Origin: CAYQUO01 sp964420835
GTDB taxonomy: Bacteria > Chloroflexota > Anaerolineae > Anaerolineales > Anaerolineaceae
Direction of reading: 5' to 3'
DNA: 64,000 nucleotides
Assembly (NCBI GenBank): GCA_964420835.1
Contig: CAYQUO010000010.1
Location: forward strand, 41,955-105,954
The notes beneath the pieces were generated by a model, which was given only the letters and a program-made list of their open reading frames with translations, made no database searches and was not told where the DNA came from. Below are positions 1 through 8,038 of the stretch, in pieces. Numbering within the stretch: position 1 is the first letter of the stretch; each line of letters starts with the position of its first letter. A program made the translations under genes and the position numbers.

Positions 1-216
1 CAAGGCGTATCTTTCCAGGTGAAGGTGGGCATCTGTCAATCCCGGCCACAGTGTTCTGCCATCCAAGTCGATTTTCGTTGGGTTCCGCCCTGGTATTGAA
101 AATATATCCTCATCTGAACCTGTAGCCAGGATCTGACCATCCTGGATGGCCACTGCCGTGGGGCGGGGTTTAGTGCCATCTATCGTATAAATATTGGCGT
201 TGTGCAGGATCAGCAA
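1..216 (-). CDS. Amidohydrolase, YtcJ-like, N-terminal fragment (cut by window edge)
   Basis: The first 72 codons of a metal-dependent amidohydrolase; the rest lies beyond base 1. I read it from a TTG codon at 216, placed six bases after a GGGAG Shine-Dalgarno that sits in the last codons of parB, with only two bases between the parB stop and this start. The translation begins LILHNANIYTIDG, has the small beta-sandwich typical of the family and then PGLTDAHLHLE, whose HxH pair is the first metal-binding motif of the amidohydrolase superfamily. The pattern matches COG1574/YtcJ-type proteins, usually about 530 residues long. Substrate unknown. Tight coupling to parB suggests it is the distal gene of the parAB transcript. 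Confidence 0.75.
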   Translation of the reverse strand, partial: MLILHNANIYTIDGTKPRPTAVAIQDGQILATGSDEDIFSIPGRNPTKIDLDGRTLWPGLTDAHLHLERYAL

Positions 217-218
217 AA

Positions 219-1076
219 TTACTCCCTGACGATCTTTTCAATCAGGTCATTTAACTCTTCATCAGAGAAATAATGGATTACCACTGTTCCGCCGTTTTTC
301 CCGTGTTTTAGTCTGACTTTGGTGCCCAGGTATCGGAAAAGCCGGTATTCAATGTCCTTTATTTCAGGTTCCGGCTCCCTATTGGGGCGAACGATATCCG
401 GGCGGGTCCCTGATAATTTACGAACCAACTCCTCGGTTTGCCGGACGGATAGGCTTTGAGCAATAATGGTTTGGAGCGCAGCTGCCTGGGCGGGGGCGCT
501 GTTCAATCCTAACAGTGCCCTGGCATGTCCTTCAGAGATCTTGCTCTCGGCTAAGGCAGTCTTAACGCTTTCAGTTAGTTTCAACAATCGCAGGGTGTTG
601 GCTACAGTCGCCCGGTCCTTGCCGACTCGGGCTGCAATGTCTTCCTGGCTTAACCCGAAAGACTCCTGCAGGTGGAAATAGGCTTCTGCGGTTTCCAGGG
701 CGGAAAGGTCAGCGCGCTGCAGATTCTCGATCAATGCAAGTTCCAGCCGTTGTTGTTCTGTTGCTTGCCGCACCAATACCGGGACGGTGGTCAACCCGGC
801 CAGGGCGGCAGCCCGAAGCCTGCGTTCGCCGGCGATTAGAGTGTAGGTATTGGATTGGGAATGATACGTCACTACCAGTGGCTGCAGGATTCCATGTTCC
901 CTGATCGATTGGGCAAGCTGCTCCAATTCCGCATCAGGCATGGAACGCCGCGGTTGCCTTGGGTTCGCTTCAATGCGTTCAACAGAAACATAAATTGCTC
1001 CGCTATCGCCTCCTGGAGCGTTCTCACCGGCTAATAATGCGTTTAATCCTTTTCCTAAACCGCCTTTTGGTGGCAT
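219..1076 (-). CDS. parB: Chromosome-partitioning protein ParB
   Basis: A 285-residue ParB/Spo0J protein: a CTP-dependent DNA clamp that loads at parS sites and works with ParA in segregation of the replication origin. The N-terminal ParB nuclease-like domain (about 30-120) contains the LIAGERRLRAA box. A helix-turn-helix follows (about 140-170, LSQEDIAARVGKDRATVANT) and then a C-terminal dimerisation region. The first residues, MPPKGGLGKGLNALLAG, are the usual ParA-interacting tail. Its start overlaps the end of parA by 22 bases, so the two are translationally coupled. No complete parS palindrome was found in the window. Confidence 0.97.
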   Translation of the reverse strand: MPPKGGLGKGLNALLAGENAPGGDSGAIYVSVERIEANPRQPRRSMPDAELEQLAQSIREHGILQPLVVTYHSQSNTYTLIAGERRLRAAALAGLTTVPVLVRQATEQQRLELALIENLQRADLSALETAEAYFHLQESFGLSQEDIAARVGKDRATVANTLRLLKLTESVKTALAESKISEGHARALLGLNSAPAQAAALQTIIAQSLSVRQTEELVRKLSGTRPDIVRPNREPEPEIKDIEYRLFRYLGTKVRLKHGKNGGTVVIHYFSDEELNDLIEKIVRE

Positions 1077-1879
1077 TTTTCCTCATTGGGGTGCATTTCC
1101 AATTGAATGTGCAAACCATCCTGTTCAAGGATCTCGTGGGCAAGTGCCCGGTAGGCTATTCCGGCATTTGATTCGGGTGCATAGATCGAAATGGGTTGCC
1201 CATAGGAAGGAGCCTCGGCCAGGCGTACACTGCGGGGGATGACCGTGTTGAACACCTCCTTTGGGAAATACTTGCGCACTTCAGATACCACATCTGTTGC
1301 CAGTCGGGTCCTGCCGTCATACATCGTCAAAATGACGCCTCGGACATGGATTTCGGGGTTCAATGTGTTTTTTACCCGGTTTAGGGTTTGGGTCAACATG
1401 CCCAATCCTTCCAAGGCCAAATATTCACACTGAACGGGTATTAACACTCCATGTGAGGCTGCCATTATGCCGTTGATCGTTAACAGGCTTAAAGATGGCG
1501 GGCAGTCGATCAGGATATAGTCAAACCTGTCCAGGGCAGGTTGTAATGCATTCTGTAAACGTTTCTCGCGTTCTGGAAGTTCAATGAGTTCCACCTCGGC
1601 GCCAGCCAGGGAGGGAGAGGAGGGAAGCAAGGAAAGCTTAAACCTCGGATTGGTCAATATTTGTTGCCCTATCGGCATGGCGCCGATAAGGACTTCGTAC
1701 GTCCCGGTCTTCACCTCCCTCTTTTCAATTCCCAGGCAGGAGGTGGCATTTGCCTGTGGATCCAGGTCAACAAGTAACACACGTTGTCCAAAATATCCTA
1801 AATAGGCGCCAATGTTAATGGCACAGGTTGTTTTTCCAACGCCACCTTTCTGGTTTACAAGGGTATAAATATGTGCCAT
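1055..1879 (-). CDS. parA: Chromosome-partitioning ATPase ParA (Soj)
   Basis: A 274-residue MinD/ParA-type ATPase that drives origin segregation with ParB. The deviant Walker A motif KGGVGKTT is at residues 11-18, the A-prime motif VDLDPQ at 37-42, and the IDCPPS switch II motif is also present. I chose the ATG at 1879 (MAHIYTLVNQ) because it gives the standard N-terminus. A TTG at 1915 would add 12 residues and overlap the upstream kinase gene. The chosen start lies five bases after that gene's stop. Downstream it overlaps parB. It is very likely expressed from the promoter in front of the zinc-ribbon gene. Confidence 0.97.
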   Translation of the reverse strand: MAHIYTLVNQKGGVGKTTCAINIGAYLGYFGQRVLLVDLDPQANATSCLGIEKREVKTGTYEVLIGAMPIGQQILTNPRFKLSLLPSSPSLAGAEVELIELPEREKRLQNALQPALDRFDYILIDCPPSLSLLTINGIMAASHGVLIPVQCEYLALEGLGMLTQTLNRVKNTLNPEIHVRGVILTMYDGRTRLATDVVSEVRKYFPKEVFNTVIPRSVRLAEAPSYGQPISIYAPESNAGIAYRALAHEILEQDGLHIQLEMHPNEEKCHQKAV

Positions 1880-1884
1880 GGTAA

Positions 1885-2748
1885 TTAATTCTTCGAAAGG
1901 ATCTCTATTTGGCAAGCCTCAACCTCAGATGCCGTTGGAACACCTGCCAAACCCCGCCTGGCAACAGAGAAAGATGCCAATTGAGTGGCGAACCTCGCTG
2001 CCTCCCAGGGATTCCGTGTTGCATACAAACGATACTGAAAAGCGGCGGCAAAAATGTCTCCAGCACCAAGAGGATCGACCTCCTTCATTTTTGGCGGTCG
2101 AAATCTCCTCAGGTCACCATTCCAATACAGGCGGGCGCCATCGGCTCCTTCAGTGACTGCCAGGATGGGGATTTTGGAAGCGATTTCATCGACACGCTCC
2201 TCATTTTCCTCAACGTCTTCAATGCTCATAATGGCCGCGGTTGCTTTGGGTAGATATTTCAGGGTATCTTCGTCCGGCCAGGGTTGAAAGGATATTCGTT
2301 TCCGGTTATCCCACTTCCTCATCCATCCCTGGGGCGTCATGCTTACCTGGGAATTGGGGAAAGCGGCGATCATTGAACGATCCACTTCATTCGCCAAAGG
2401 TCCCAGGTGAACAATGGGCGTTTGGCGCCATATGGGAGGGACGCAATCCATCCCGATTTCATCTGCCCGGTGGTGAAGGTATTGAATCCTTCCCCCAGGC
2501 TTTTGAATGTTCTCAAAGGTGGAGGTATTGGCTGATGGTTTAATGACCATGGGAATTCCATTGAGTTCCCCTATGGACAGATTTGGGTTGCAGGCAGTTA
2601 CAATGCCCACCCGTAAACCCAATGCTTGGGCGGTTAGTGAGGCGTATGCCACAGTTCCCCCCAATACAAGCCCCGAAGGAGTGATATCCTGGGTGATATG
2701 ACCAATTACCAGGTAGTCGATGGGTTCGATGGAAGTGGGAAGCTTCAT
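1885..2748 (-). CDS. PfkB-family carbohydrate kinase
   Basis: A 287-residue ribokinase-like sugar or nucleoside kinase. The second PfkB signature, VDPLGAGDIFAAAF, is near residue 240 and supplies the anion hole and catalytic Asp. The N-terminal region has IDYLVIGHITQD and a glycine-rich GGTVAYASL segment typical of the fold. I chose the ATG at 2748 (MKLPTSIEP), since a longer frame back to 2874 would run into the upstream gene and add a non-homologous tail. It sits between the zinc-ribbon gene and parA on one strand with short gaps, so it is probably co-transcribed with the segregation genes. Specificity cannot be read from sequence. Confidence 0.88.
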   Translation of the reverse strand: MKLPTSIEPIDYLVIGHITQDITPSGLVLGGTVAYASLTAQALGLRVGIVTACNPNLSIGELNGIPMVIKPSANTSTFENIQKPGGRIQYLHHRADEIGMDCVPPIWRQTPIVHLGPLANEVDRSMIAAFPNSQVSMTPQGWMRKWDNRKRISFQPWPDEDTLKYLPKATAAIMSIEDVEENEERVDEIASKIPILAVTEGADGARLYWNGDLRRFRPPKMKEVDPLGAGDIFAAAFQYRLYATRNPWEAARFATQLASFSVARRGLAGVPTASEVEACQIEILSKN

Positions 2749-2785
2749 GGAATTATTATAGTCCTCTACGGGATCTGAAAACGTT

Positions 2786-3292
2786 TCACAGTTCGGCTGC
2801 GCTGAGGCTTTGTGGCTTCTCATCTGGGTTGATTTCAACAGGTGAAGATCTGTCTTTGCTTTTGGAATATCCACAGAAGGGGCATACAGTCCACTGAATT
2901 TCCAATGGTCGTTTGCAGTTTGTACAGGTCCTTTTTAATTCCGTGTGGCAGGATGGGCAAAGGATCCATTCGTCAGAAACCAACCTGCCGCAACCTGTGC
3001 AGGCAGGTTTTTCCTCAATGGTTTGAAGTAGGGCTTCTTCTTCAAGTGAACGTTGATATTCCTCATTAAAGGTAGTGCTTGGGCGGAGGACAAGATAAAT
3101 AAGGATCCCTGGCAGGAACAAGAAAACAGCCACAATAACTGCCAGGATTCTCATCAATGGATCACGGGTCCGTTGACGGATATCGCGATATGTCCAAAAG
3201 ATCAGGCTCAGCCATAACGCGGCTAGGAATGCGCCTCCAAATGCGGTGCCGATGAGGATCAGGCTGCTTAGCGTTACAGGATCAAGGGTCAT
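2786..3292 (-). CDS. Membrane protein with double zinc ribbon
   Basis: A 168-residue protein of unknown function. Two hydrophobic segments (about 10-34 and 48-68) anchor it in the membrane. A cytoplasmic tail then carries two zinc ribbons: cysteine pairs at 98/101 with 112/115 and at 123/126 with 137/140. It is the first gene of the minus-strand unit that continues into the PfkB kinase, ParA and ParB. An AAGACTGGAGAACAAG leader gives a good Shine-Dalgarno before the ATG. Zinc-ribbon membrane proteins of this design are common in Chloroflexota, but no role is established that I know of. Confidence 0.8.
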   Translation of the reverse strand: MTLDPVTLSSLILIGTAFGGAFLAALWLSLIFWTYRDIRQRTRDPLMRILAVIVAVFLFLPGILIYLVLRPSTTFNEEYQRSLEEEALLQTIEEKPACTGCGRLVSDEWILCPSCHTELKRTCTNCKRPLEIQWTVCPFCGYSKSKDRSSPVEINPDEKPQSLSAAEL

Positions 3293-3311
3293 CTTGTTCT
3301 CCAGTCTTGAA

Positions 3312-3317
3312 ATTATA
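3312..3317 (-). promoter_or_regulatory. Extended -10 promoter of the zinc-ribbon/pfkB/parAB unit
   Basis: On the minus strand TGCTATAAT is an extended -10 element (TGnTATAAT) about 20 bases before the ATG at 3292. There is no good -35, as expected for an extended -10 promoter. It is the only promoter-like element before this unit. Confidence 0.5.
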
Positions 3318-3373
3318 GCATGGTTGCATTTCTAAGGGAGCAGTTTGTCCGGCAGATTGATTTTCACGAGGAC

Positions 3374-3402
3374 TTGCTCTGCGGGAAAGTCGGGTATATA
3401 TT
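3374..3402 (+). promoter_or_regulatory. Candidate radC promoter
   Basis: TTGCTC, 17 bases, TATATT on the plus strand, about 35 bases before the radC start. The -10 is good and the -35 matches only its first three bases. Confidence 0.45.
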
Positions 3403-3437
3403 GAACAGATACCGAGAAAGAGAATCATGGAGGCAGG

Positions 3438-4142
3438 ATGGAAAATGGGAAAAGTCTTGCATACCGGATAGCAGATATGGCTCCCCGCGACAGACCGCGC
3501 GAACGGCTTCAAACCGACGGGGCCGAGAACCTTTCCACCCCGGAACTGATTGCTATCCTGCTTCGTACTGGCTCCATGGGGGAAAATGTCCTCCAGCTTG
3601 CAGGTAACTTGCTGGTGGAATTTGGCGGTCTGTCAGGGATCCATCAGGCTTCCTTTGATTTATTGTGCCGGTATCGCGGGATTGGACCGGCAAAGGCTGC
3701 CCAGATTAAGGCTGCCTTGGAACTAAGCGGACGAATGCACCTGGAAGGCTGGTCTCAAAGGCGAACCATTCACAGTCCTGCAGATGTAGCGGATATGGTG
3801 ACCTATGAAATGGCTGGGCTCACCAATGAACAGTTGTGGGTGGTTGTACTGAATACCCGCTGTCAGGTAATTCATCGGGAAAAGGTCTACTCTGGTTCAG
3901 TAAATTCTTCTTATGTCCGTACTGCAGAGGTGTTTCGTCCTGCCATCCTGCGCAATGGGACTTCGATCATCGTCATACACAACCATCCCAGCGGTGATCC
4001 CACACCCAGTCCGGAGGATATTGCCCTCACGCGCGGCCTGGTTCAGGCTTCCAGGGTGTTGGATATTGAAATTCTTGACCACCTGGTTGTGGGAGGGCTG
4101 AAATATGTATCCATGAAGGAACGGCATTTGGGCTTCGCATAG
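3438..4142 (+). CDS. radC: RadC/MPN (JAMM) domain protein
   Basis: A 234-residue RadC-family protein. A helix-hairpin-helix (about 79-92, YRGIGPAKAAQIKA) precedes an MPN/JAMM metalloprotease-like domain. The HNHPSGDPTPSPED motif at 181-194 supplies the two His and one Asp zinc ligands, and an upstream Glu is available as the catalytic base. The original link of RadC to DNA repair was not upheld and its cellular role is uncertain. The start is supported by GGAGGCAGG directly before the ATG. It stands alone on the plus strand between the parAB unit and the tRNA gene. Confidence 0.93.
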   Translation: MENGKSLAYRIADMAPRDRPRERLQTDGAENLSTPELIAILLRTGSMGENVLQLAGNLLVEFGGLSGIHQASFDLLCRYRGIGPAKAAQIKAALELSGRMHLEGWSQRRTIHSPADVADMVTYEMAGLTNEQLWVVVLNTRCQVIHREKVYSGSVNSSYVRTAEVFRPAILRNGTSIIVIHNHPSGDPTPSPEDIALTRGLVQASRVLDIEILDHLVVGGLKYVSMKERHLGFA

Positions 4143-4162
4143 GTGGTTTTGGCAAGTTGCAT

Positions 4163-4191
4163 TTGACAGTTCTTTTTATTCATAGTATTAT
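4163..4191 (+). promoter_or_regulatory. Consensus promoter of the tRNA gene
   Basis: TTGACA (4163-4168), a 17-base spacer and TATTAT (4186-4191). The predicted start of transcription is within a few bases of the mature tRNA 5 prime end at 4201. Confidence 0.8.
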
Positions 4192-4200
4192 TGTCTGCAC

Positions 4201-4272
4201 GGCGAGGTAGCTCAGTGGAAGAGCAGGGGACTCATAAGCCCTTGGTCGTGAGTTCAACCCTCACCCTCGCCA
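4201..4272 (+). tRNA. tRNA-Met (anticodon CAT)
   Basis: A complete cloverleaf. Acceptor stem GGCGAGG pairs with CCTCGCC and the discriminator base is A. The D stem is GCTC/GAGC, the anticodon loop CTCATAA, and the T arm GTGAG-TTCAACC-CTCAC. No CCA is encoded (the next bases are CTC). The anticodon stem GGGGA/GCCCT leaves an A-G mismatch next to the loop and a G-T pair at the far end. I call it elongator tRNA-Met; a tRNA-Ile whose CAT is modified to lysidine cannot be fully excluded by eye. It has its own promoter and terminator. Confidence 0.88.
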
Positions 4273-4275
4273 CTC

Positions 4276-4304
4276 AAGACCTGCAATCTGGCAGGTCTTT
4301 TATT
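4276..4304 (+). terminator. Intrinsic terminator of the tRNA
   Basis: AAGACCTGC, six-base loop, GCAGGTCTT, then TTTATTT, starting four bases after the tRNA. Confidence 0.8.
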
Positions 4305-4340
4305 TCCAAAGAAGATCGCTTACCTTAATTAAAATGGCAA

Positions 4341-4366
4341 CCGGCAGCTTTGGTAAACGCTGCCGG
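4341..4366 (-). terminator. Terminator-like hairpin after the decarboxylase operon
   Basis: On the minus strand CCGGCAGC, a ten-base loop and GCTGCCGG, followed by TTGCCATTTTAATT. The stem is 8 bp and GC-rich. The U-tract is interrupted, so termination may be partial. It lies 27 bases beyond the stop of the GNAT-like gene. Confidence 0.6.
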
Positions 4367-4392
4367 CGCCAATTCAAGGCTGTTGCTATAAC

Positions 4393-5118
4393 TTATACCA
4401 GCAGGTCTTCGGGAGCCCGCATAACCTCGTTCTTCTTCCGGATCTCGTCTGGAACATTGAACTCCAGGTCCGCACCAACCATCTGGCGAACATAATCTTT
4501 TACCACGCTGTCCCAATAGTTCTTCCGGATGTAATACACTTTGGCACCACCGAGTTCGTGCTGGGTTTCTGGCCAGGGGTAGCTGGGTTGGGCCATTCCG
4601 AGCCCCCAACGCAGCCAGCCATTGTAACTCTCGTATGTCGCCCACCACTCCTTGTTGCCGAGAATTTCAAATCCGTAATAGGCTTTGGCATAGTACATGG
4701 CTGCCCCAATACGGCCGCCGCGCACCAGGGCCATCGTGTGCAGGCTGATGTTAATATCCTCATTCAGCAGCCTGCCATTGGCAAAACCGGCCCACAGACC
4801 GTCGATCAATCCCACCAGGTTATACGGGTCTTTTAAACGCTTGCGGTGCCAGCCAAGAACCTCGGAATATACACGGGCTCCGACTAGATCGTAAAAGTCA
4901 TGGTCCACGTCCAGGAACCGCTTCAGGTAGGCAAGCATAACGGGGACTTCGTCAACGCGGGCTTCGCGTATGTAAAGGGTTTTGCCATCCTTCAATGGGA
5001 GCATGGCGCCTGGCCAGGGTTTCAATTTTAATGCTGGTCCTTGCAGGATAGCCTCAATCTCGCGAGCATCGATCTCAAGGACTTCCTGGGATGCTTTGGT
5101 GGGCAAATCATATTTCAT
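4393..5118 (-). CDS. GNAT-like protein of unknown function, copy 1
   Basis: A 241-residue protein. After about 45 residues it shows a GNAT acyltransferase-like layout: LYIREARVDEVPVMLAYL as first strand and helix, LVGLIDGLWAGFANGRL as the central hairpin, and INISLHTMALV entering the acyl-CoA-binding region. It then has a conserved, unusual tryptophan- and tyrosine-rich segment (KEWWATYESYNGWLRWGLGM). A close paralogue, identical at many positions including this segment, is at 27311-28036. It is the last gene of the decarboxylase operon, directly after a cyclase-family hydrolase. Both copies sit beside ring-opening hydrolase genes, so a role in the same pathway, perhaps on a CoA thioester, is likely. 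That is inference. Confidence 0.7.
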   Translation of the reverse strand: MKYDLPTKASQEVLEIDAREIEAILQGPALKLKPWPGAMLPLKDGKTLYIREARVDEVPVMLAYLKRFLDVDHDFYDLVGARVYSEVLGWHRKRLKDPYNLVGLIDGLWAGFANGRLLNEDINISLHTMALVRGGRIGAAMYYAKAYYGFEILGNKEWWATYESYNGWLRWGLGMAQPSYPWPETQHELGGAKVYYIRKNYWDSVVKDYVRQMVGADLEFNVPDEIRKKNEVMRAPEDLLV

Positions 5119-5132
5119 TGAAGGAACTCCCT

Positions 5133-6029
5133 TTACTTGTAAGAAAACCCTTTCATGTTTTCTGCCGAGATTTTCGCTAGGCTTTCAACATGCTTCGGAT
5201 CATAGGCGTCGCCAAATTTCGTCTTTGGCATGCTTTCCTTTTTCTTCATCAATTTCGCATATTCATCGTCATCGACAAATGCGACCGCCCGTCCAATGCT
5301 GGATTCGCCATCCACGAACCGCCAGGGGAAGAAGCCCACAGTAATCCGCCGGTTGAGGATCAGGTCGATCTCGCCGCCGAAACATTCTGCATGGATGATC
5401 CCGTCCGGGAACATGTCGATATGCATCTGCTGGTATTTGGAATCATCAAAACACTCGGCCAGCGGTTTTCCAAATTTCTTCTGGAACACAAAATCGGCCT
5501 GCTTTGCCTGCCGGGGCATCCAATTGCGGATGATCGTGTTCATTGGGTGATCAGCGCTGCCGCAATCCACCGCAATCCAGCGAAGTTTTTTCTTCTTTGA
5601 CCACTCAATAAATTCTCGATCCGGTCCGGGGTGGCAAACCATGTAGCGTACCTCATCAGCGGTTGGGTGATCCCAACCAAAGTGGTGGTAGCCGGTATGG
5701 ATGACAAGAATGTCACCCTGTTTCACTTCCACCCGCTCCTCGATCATTTTGCTGGTGTAAACGTCATAGTCACCGGTAACATCGCTCAGGTCAACAACTG
5801 CGGCTTCGTGTACTAGGAAGTCCATGTCCAAGGAAGCGATGTCCTTGCCCGGGGTGTAGAAATGGATCTCTCCATCCAGGTGTGTACCCAGATGGTTGGA
5901 GTGGGTGAGCAACTGCCCATTCGCACCATTTGGAGCCAGCCGCTTGAAATACTTGATCTGCAACGGCTCATAGGTTGGCCATGGGGGAGTCGCCTGCCCT
6001 AATGGAATGGTTAGGTCAATTATTTTCAT
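5133..6029 (-). CDS. Cyclase-family metal-dependent hydrolase (kynurenine formamidase-like)
   Basis: A 298-residue member of the cyclase family (PF04199), which includes kynurenine formamidase and isatin hydrolase: enzymes that hydrolyse amide bonds, often opening a ring. The metal site is intact: HLGTHLDGEIHF gives H46, H50, D52 and H56, and the later SADHPMNT and HAECFGG segments supply the remaining His and Glu. It is homologous to both halves of the tandem protein at 22236-23909. Its position between the decarboxylase beta subunit and the GNAT-like gene puts it in the decarboxylase transcript. The substrate is probably a cyclic amide or imide; which one cannot be read from sequence. Confidence 0.88.
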   Translation of the reverse strand: MKIIDLTIPLGQATPPWPTYEPLQIKYFKRLAPNGANGQLLTHSNHLGTHLDGEIHFYTPGKDIASLDMDFLVHEAAVVDLSDVTGDYDVYTSKMIEERVEVKQGDILVIHTGYHHFGWDHPTADEVRYMVCHPGPDREFIEWSKKKKLRWIAVDCGSADHPMNTIIRNWMPRQAKQADFVFQKKFGKPLAECFDDSKYQQMHIDMFPDGIIHAECFGGEIDLILNRRITVGFFPWRFVDGESSIGRAVAFVDDDEYAKLMKKKESMPKTKFGDAYDPKHVESLAKISAENMKGFSYK

Positions 6030-6091
6030 AGCTCTCCTTTTTCACTTGAATAATTAGATTTTAACCACATAAGAATATTATTATTCTTGGA

Positions 6092-7216
6092 TTAAACCAT
6101 GCTTAGAATCAAAGCCATCAGAACACCGCCGGCCACCACGCTTCCCAACTGGCCAGCCACGTTCGCGCCCATCGCGTGCATTAACAGGTGGTTGTCAAAA
6201 TCGTATTCCTGTGCTGTCTTTTGTACCACGCGTGCGGCCATTGGAAAGGCGCTGATTCCTGCAGAGCCAAGCAGCGGATTGAACTTTCCACCGGTGACCA
6301 GGTAGAGTAGCTTGGCAAAAAGGACGCCCCCGGTCATATCGAACACGAAAGCCAACAGCCCGAGTGCGATCACGCCAAATGTCTGCCATCTCACAAAACT
6401 TTCAGCCTGCATTGAGGCGCCAATTGCCAGCCCAAGAAACAGGGTGGTGATGTTGGCGATTTCGTTTTCGGAGCAGTTGGTCAGCCGTTCCACAACTCCG
6501 GATTCTCGCATCAGGTTCCCCAACATGATCGTGGCGATCAAGGCTGCGGCAGCCGGCGCAATCAGGCTGACCACAATCGTTACAGCGATTGGGAAGATGA
6601 TCCGTACGGATTTGCTGACTTTCCGGTCAGAATACGGCATATGCACTTTTCGCTCTGCATCCGTGGTCAACACTTTCATGACCGGAGGTTGAATGATCGG
6701 GACCAGCGACATGTAGCTGTATGCCGCTACTGCGATTGGTGCCAGCAAACCCGGAGCGAGTGTTTTGGCTACAATAATGGAAGTTGGGCCGTCCATTGTC
6801 CCAATGGCGCCTATTGCACCGCCTTCCTGGATGCTGTAGCCAAGCAGAATCGCAACAAGCATGGTGATAAAGATTCCAATATGCCCCGCTGCACCAAGGA
6901 AAACCATTTTGGGGTTCTCAAACAAGGGACCAAAATCTGTCATTGCCCCGATCCCAATAAAGAGAAGCAGCGGGAACAATTCGGTTTCCACACCTGCTTT
7001 ATACAATGTCATCAGAAAACCGTGCTCACCAAAAACAGCGGTTAGTGGCAGGTTTGTCAATACGGCACCGAAACCAATTGGCAAGAGCAGCAGAGGCTCA
7101 TAATCCTTGGCGATTGCCAGGTACAGCAATACAACACCAATAGCAATCATCAAGAGATTTTGCCAGGTAAATGCCATTAAAGCGTCGCCAAGAAAGGATA
7201 AGTTTGAGAGGTTCAT
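6092..7216 (-). CDS. Sodium-translocating decarboxylase, beta subunit
   Basis: A 374-residue integral membrane protein of the OadB/MmdB/GcdB family, with about nine to eleven hydrophobic segments. It performs the actual decarboxylation of carboxybiotin coupled to export of sodium ions. The motif GTMDGPTSIIVAK contains the conserved Asp in a GxxDGPT loop that is essential for sodium transport in this family. Neighbours supply the remaining subunits: biotin carrier (7227), small gamma/delta-like anchor (7675) and carboxyltransferase (8039). The gene order is that of methylmalonyl-CoA and glutaconyl-CoA decarboxylases. Confidence 0.94.
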   Translation of the reverse strand: MNLSNLSFLGDALMAFTWQNLLMIAIGVVLLYLAIAKDYEPLLLLPIGFGAVLTNLPLTAVFGEHGFLMTLYKAGVETELFPLLLFIGIGAMTDFGPLFENPKMVFLGAAGHIGIFITMLVAILLGYSIQEGGAIGAIGTMDGPTSIIVAKTLAPGLLAPIAVAAYSYMSLVPIIQPPVMKVLTTDAERKVHMPYSDRKVSKSVRIIFPIAVTIVVSLIAPAAAALIATIMLGNLMRESGVVERLTNCSENEIANITTLFLGLAIGASMQAESFVRWQTFGVIALGLLAFVFDMTGGVLFAKLLYLVTGGKFNPLLGSAGISAFPMAARVVQKTAQEYDFDNHLLMHAMGANVAGQLGSVVAGGVLMALILSMV

Positions 7217-7226
7217 GCCTGATCCT

Positions 7227-7661
7227 TTATTCGAACCTGACGAGAACTTCGCCGTGTTGAACCTTCTGTCCTGCTGTCACATCCACGCTCGCGATTACGC
7301 CCTCCTTGGTTGACCGGATGGCGTTTTTCATCTTCATCGCTTCAAGGGTGCATACCTGTTGCCCAACAGTGACCTTTGTTCCAGGTTCAACATTGACCTC
7401 CAGGATTGTCCCGGGCATTGGGGCCACGATCACATTCCCCGAATCTGCAACAACTGCCGCAGGTTTTGGCCTCGCGACCGGAGCAGCTTTTACTACTGGA
7501 GGCGCTGCAGGTGTTTTGCTTTTTACTGGTTCTGGTCCGGTCGATTCGATGACCACATCATATTCTTTTCCATTTACAACAACCCGGACTGGTGAAGACA
7601 TCAAATCACTGACTTCAACATCATAGGTTTTATCATTGACTGTCATTTTTTGTTTCATCAT
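7227..7661 (-). CDS. Biotin carrier subunit of the acyl-CoA decarboxylase
   Basis: A 144-residue biotinyl-domain protein. An N-terminal segment of about 40 residues leads into a proline- and alanine-rich linker (about 43-70) and a biotin/lipoyl domain. The biotinylation motif EAMKMKN places the acceptor at Lys110. The mobile linker is typical of gamma subunits of glutaconyl-CoA and methylmalonyl-CoA decarboxylases, which swing carboxybiotin from the carboxyltransferase to the membrane subunit. It begins ATGATG, so the start may be 7661 or 7658. It is ten bases from the beta-subunit gene. Confidence 0.94.
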   Translation of the reverse strand: MMKQKMTVNDKTYDVEVSDLMSSPVRVVVNGKEYDVVIESTGPEPVKSKTPAAPPVVKAAPVARPKPAAVVADSGNVIVAPMPGTILEVNVEPGTKVTVGQQVCTLEAMKMKNAIRSTKEGVIASVDVTAGQKVQHGEVLVRFE

Positions 7662-7674
7662 CGTCCCTCAGGAT

Positions 7675-8007
7675 TTATTTTTTACTTTGAACTTTCTCGC
7701 GGGCAGCCAGTAAATTGGACGACCACCAGGCACTGCGATTCTCCAACAACGAGGATCCTAACCCGCTTTGTGTCAACTGGCGCATGTTAATGACTGCAGC
7801 GGCAATCACGGCTGCAATCTCCTCATCATCTGAGGATACTTTTGTTGCTGTTGGCGCTTGTGTTGCAGTCACTTCTGCTTTTTCTTTCTCGTCGCCCGGG
7901 AAGATCTTTTGCAGAACCACCAGAAGCAAATAAAAGATCGCTGCAACGATGAACAGAACAACCAACCCAACAATACTGACGTATAGACCCTGAACAAATG
8001 GAGTCAA
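7675..8007 (-). CDS. Small membrane subunit of the decarboxylase (OadG/MmdD-like)
   Basis: A 110-residue protein with one N-terminal transmembrane helix (about 8-32, GLYVSIVGLVVLFIVAAIF), a charged and threonine-rich linker and a C-terminal region ending LLAAREKVQSKK. This is the design of OadG, MmdD and GcdD subunits, which hold the soluble carboxyltransferase to the membrane complex. Assignment rests on size, topology and position between the carboxyltransferase and the biotin carrier, since these subunits diverge quickly. Confidence 0.82.
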   Translation of the reverse strand: MTPFVQGLYVSIVGLVVLFIVAAIFYLLLVVLQKIFPGDEKEKAEVTATQAPTATKVSSDDEEIAAVIAAAVINMRQLTQSGLGSSLLENRSAWWSSNLLAAREKVQSKK

Positions 8008-8038
8008 ACTGCACCTCCTATTGGTATTTGTGAATGAA

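Noticed and set aside
2778..2792. Possible parS site (GTTTCAC) near parAB
   Set aside because: Only a half-site; the other half of the TGTTTCACGTGAAACA consensus is absent. Another half-site at about 9716 fails in the same way.
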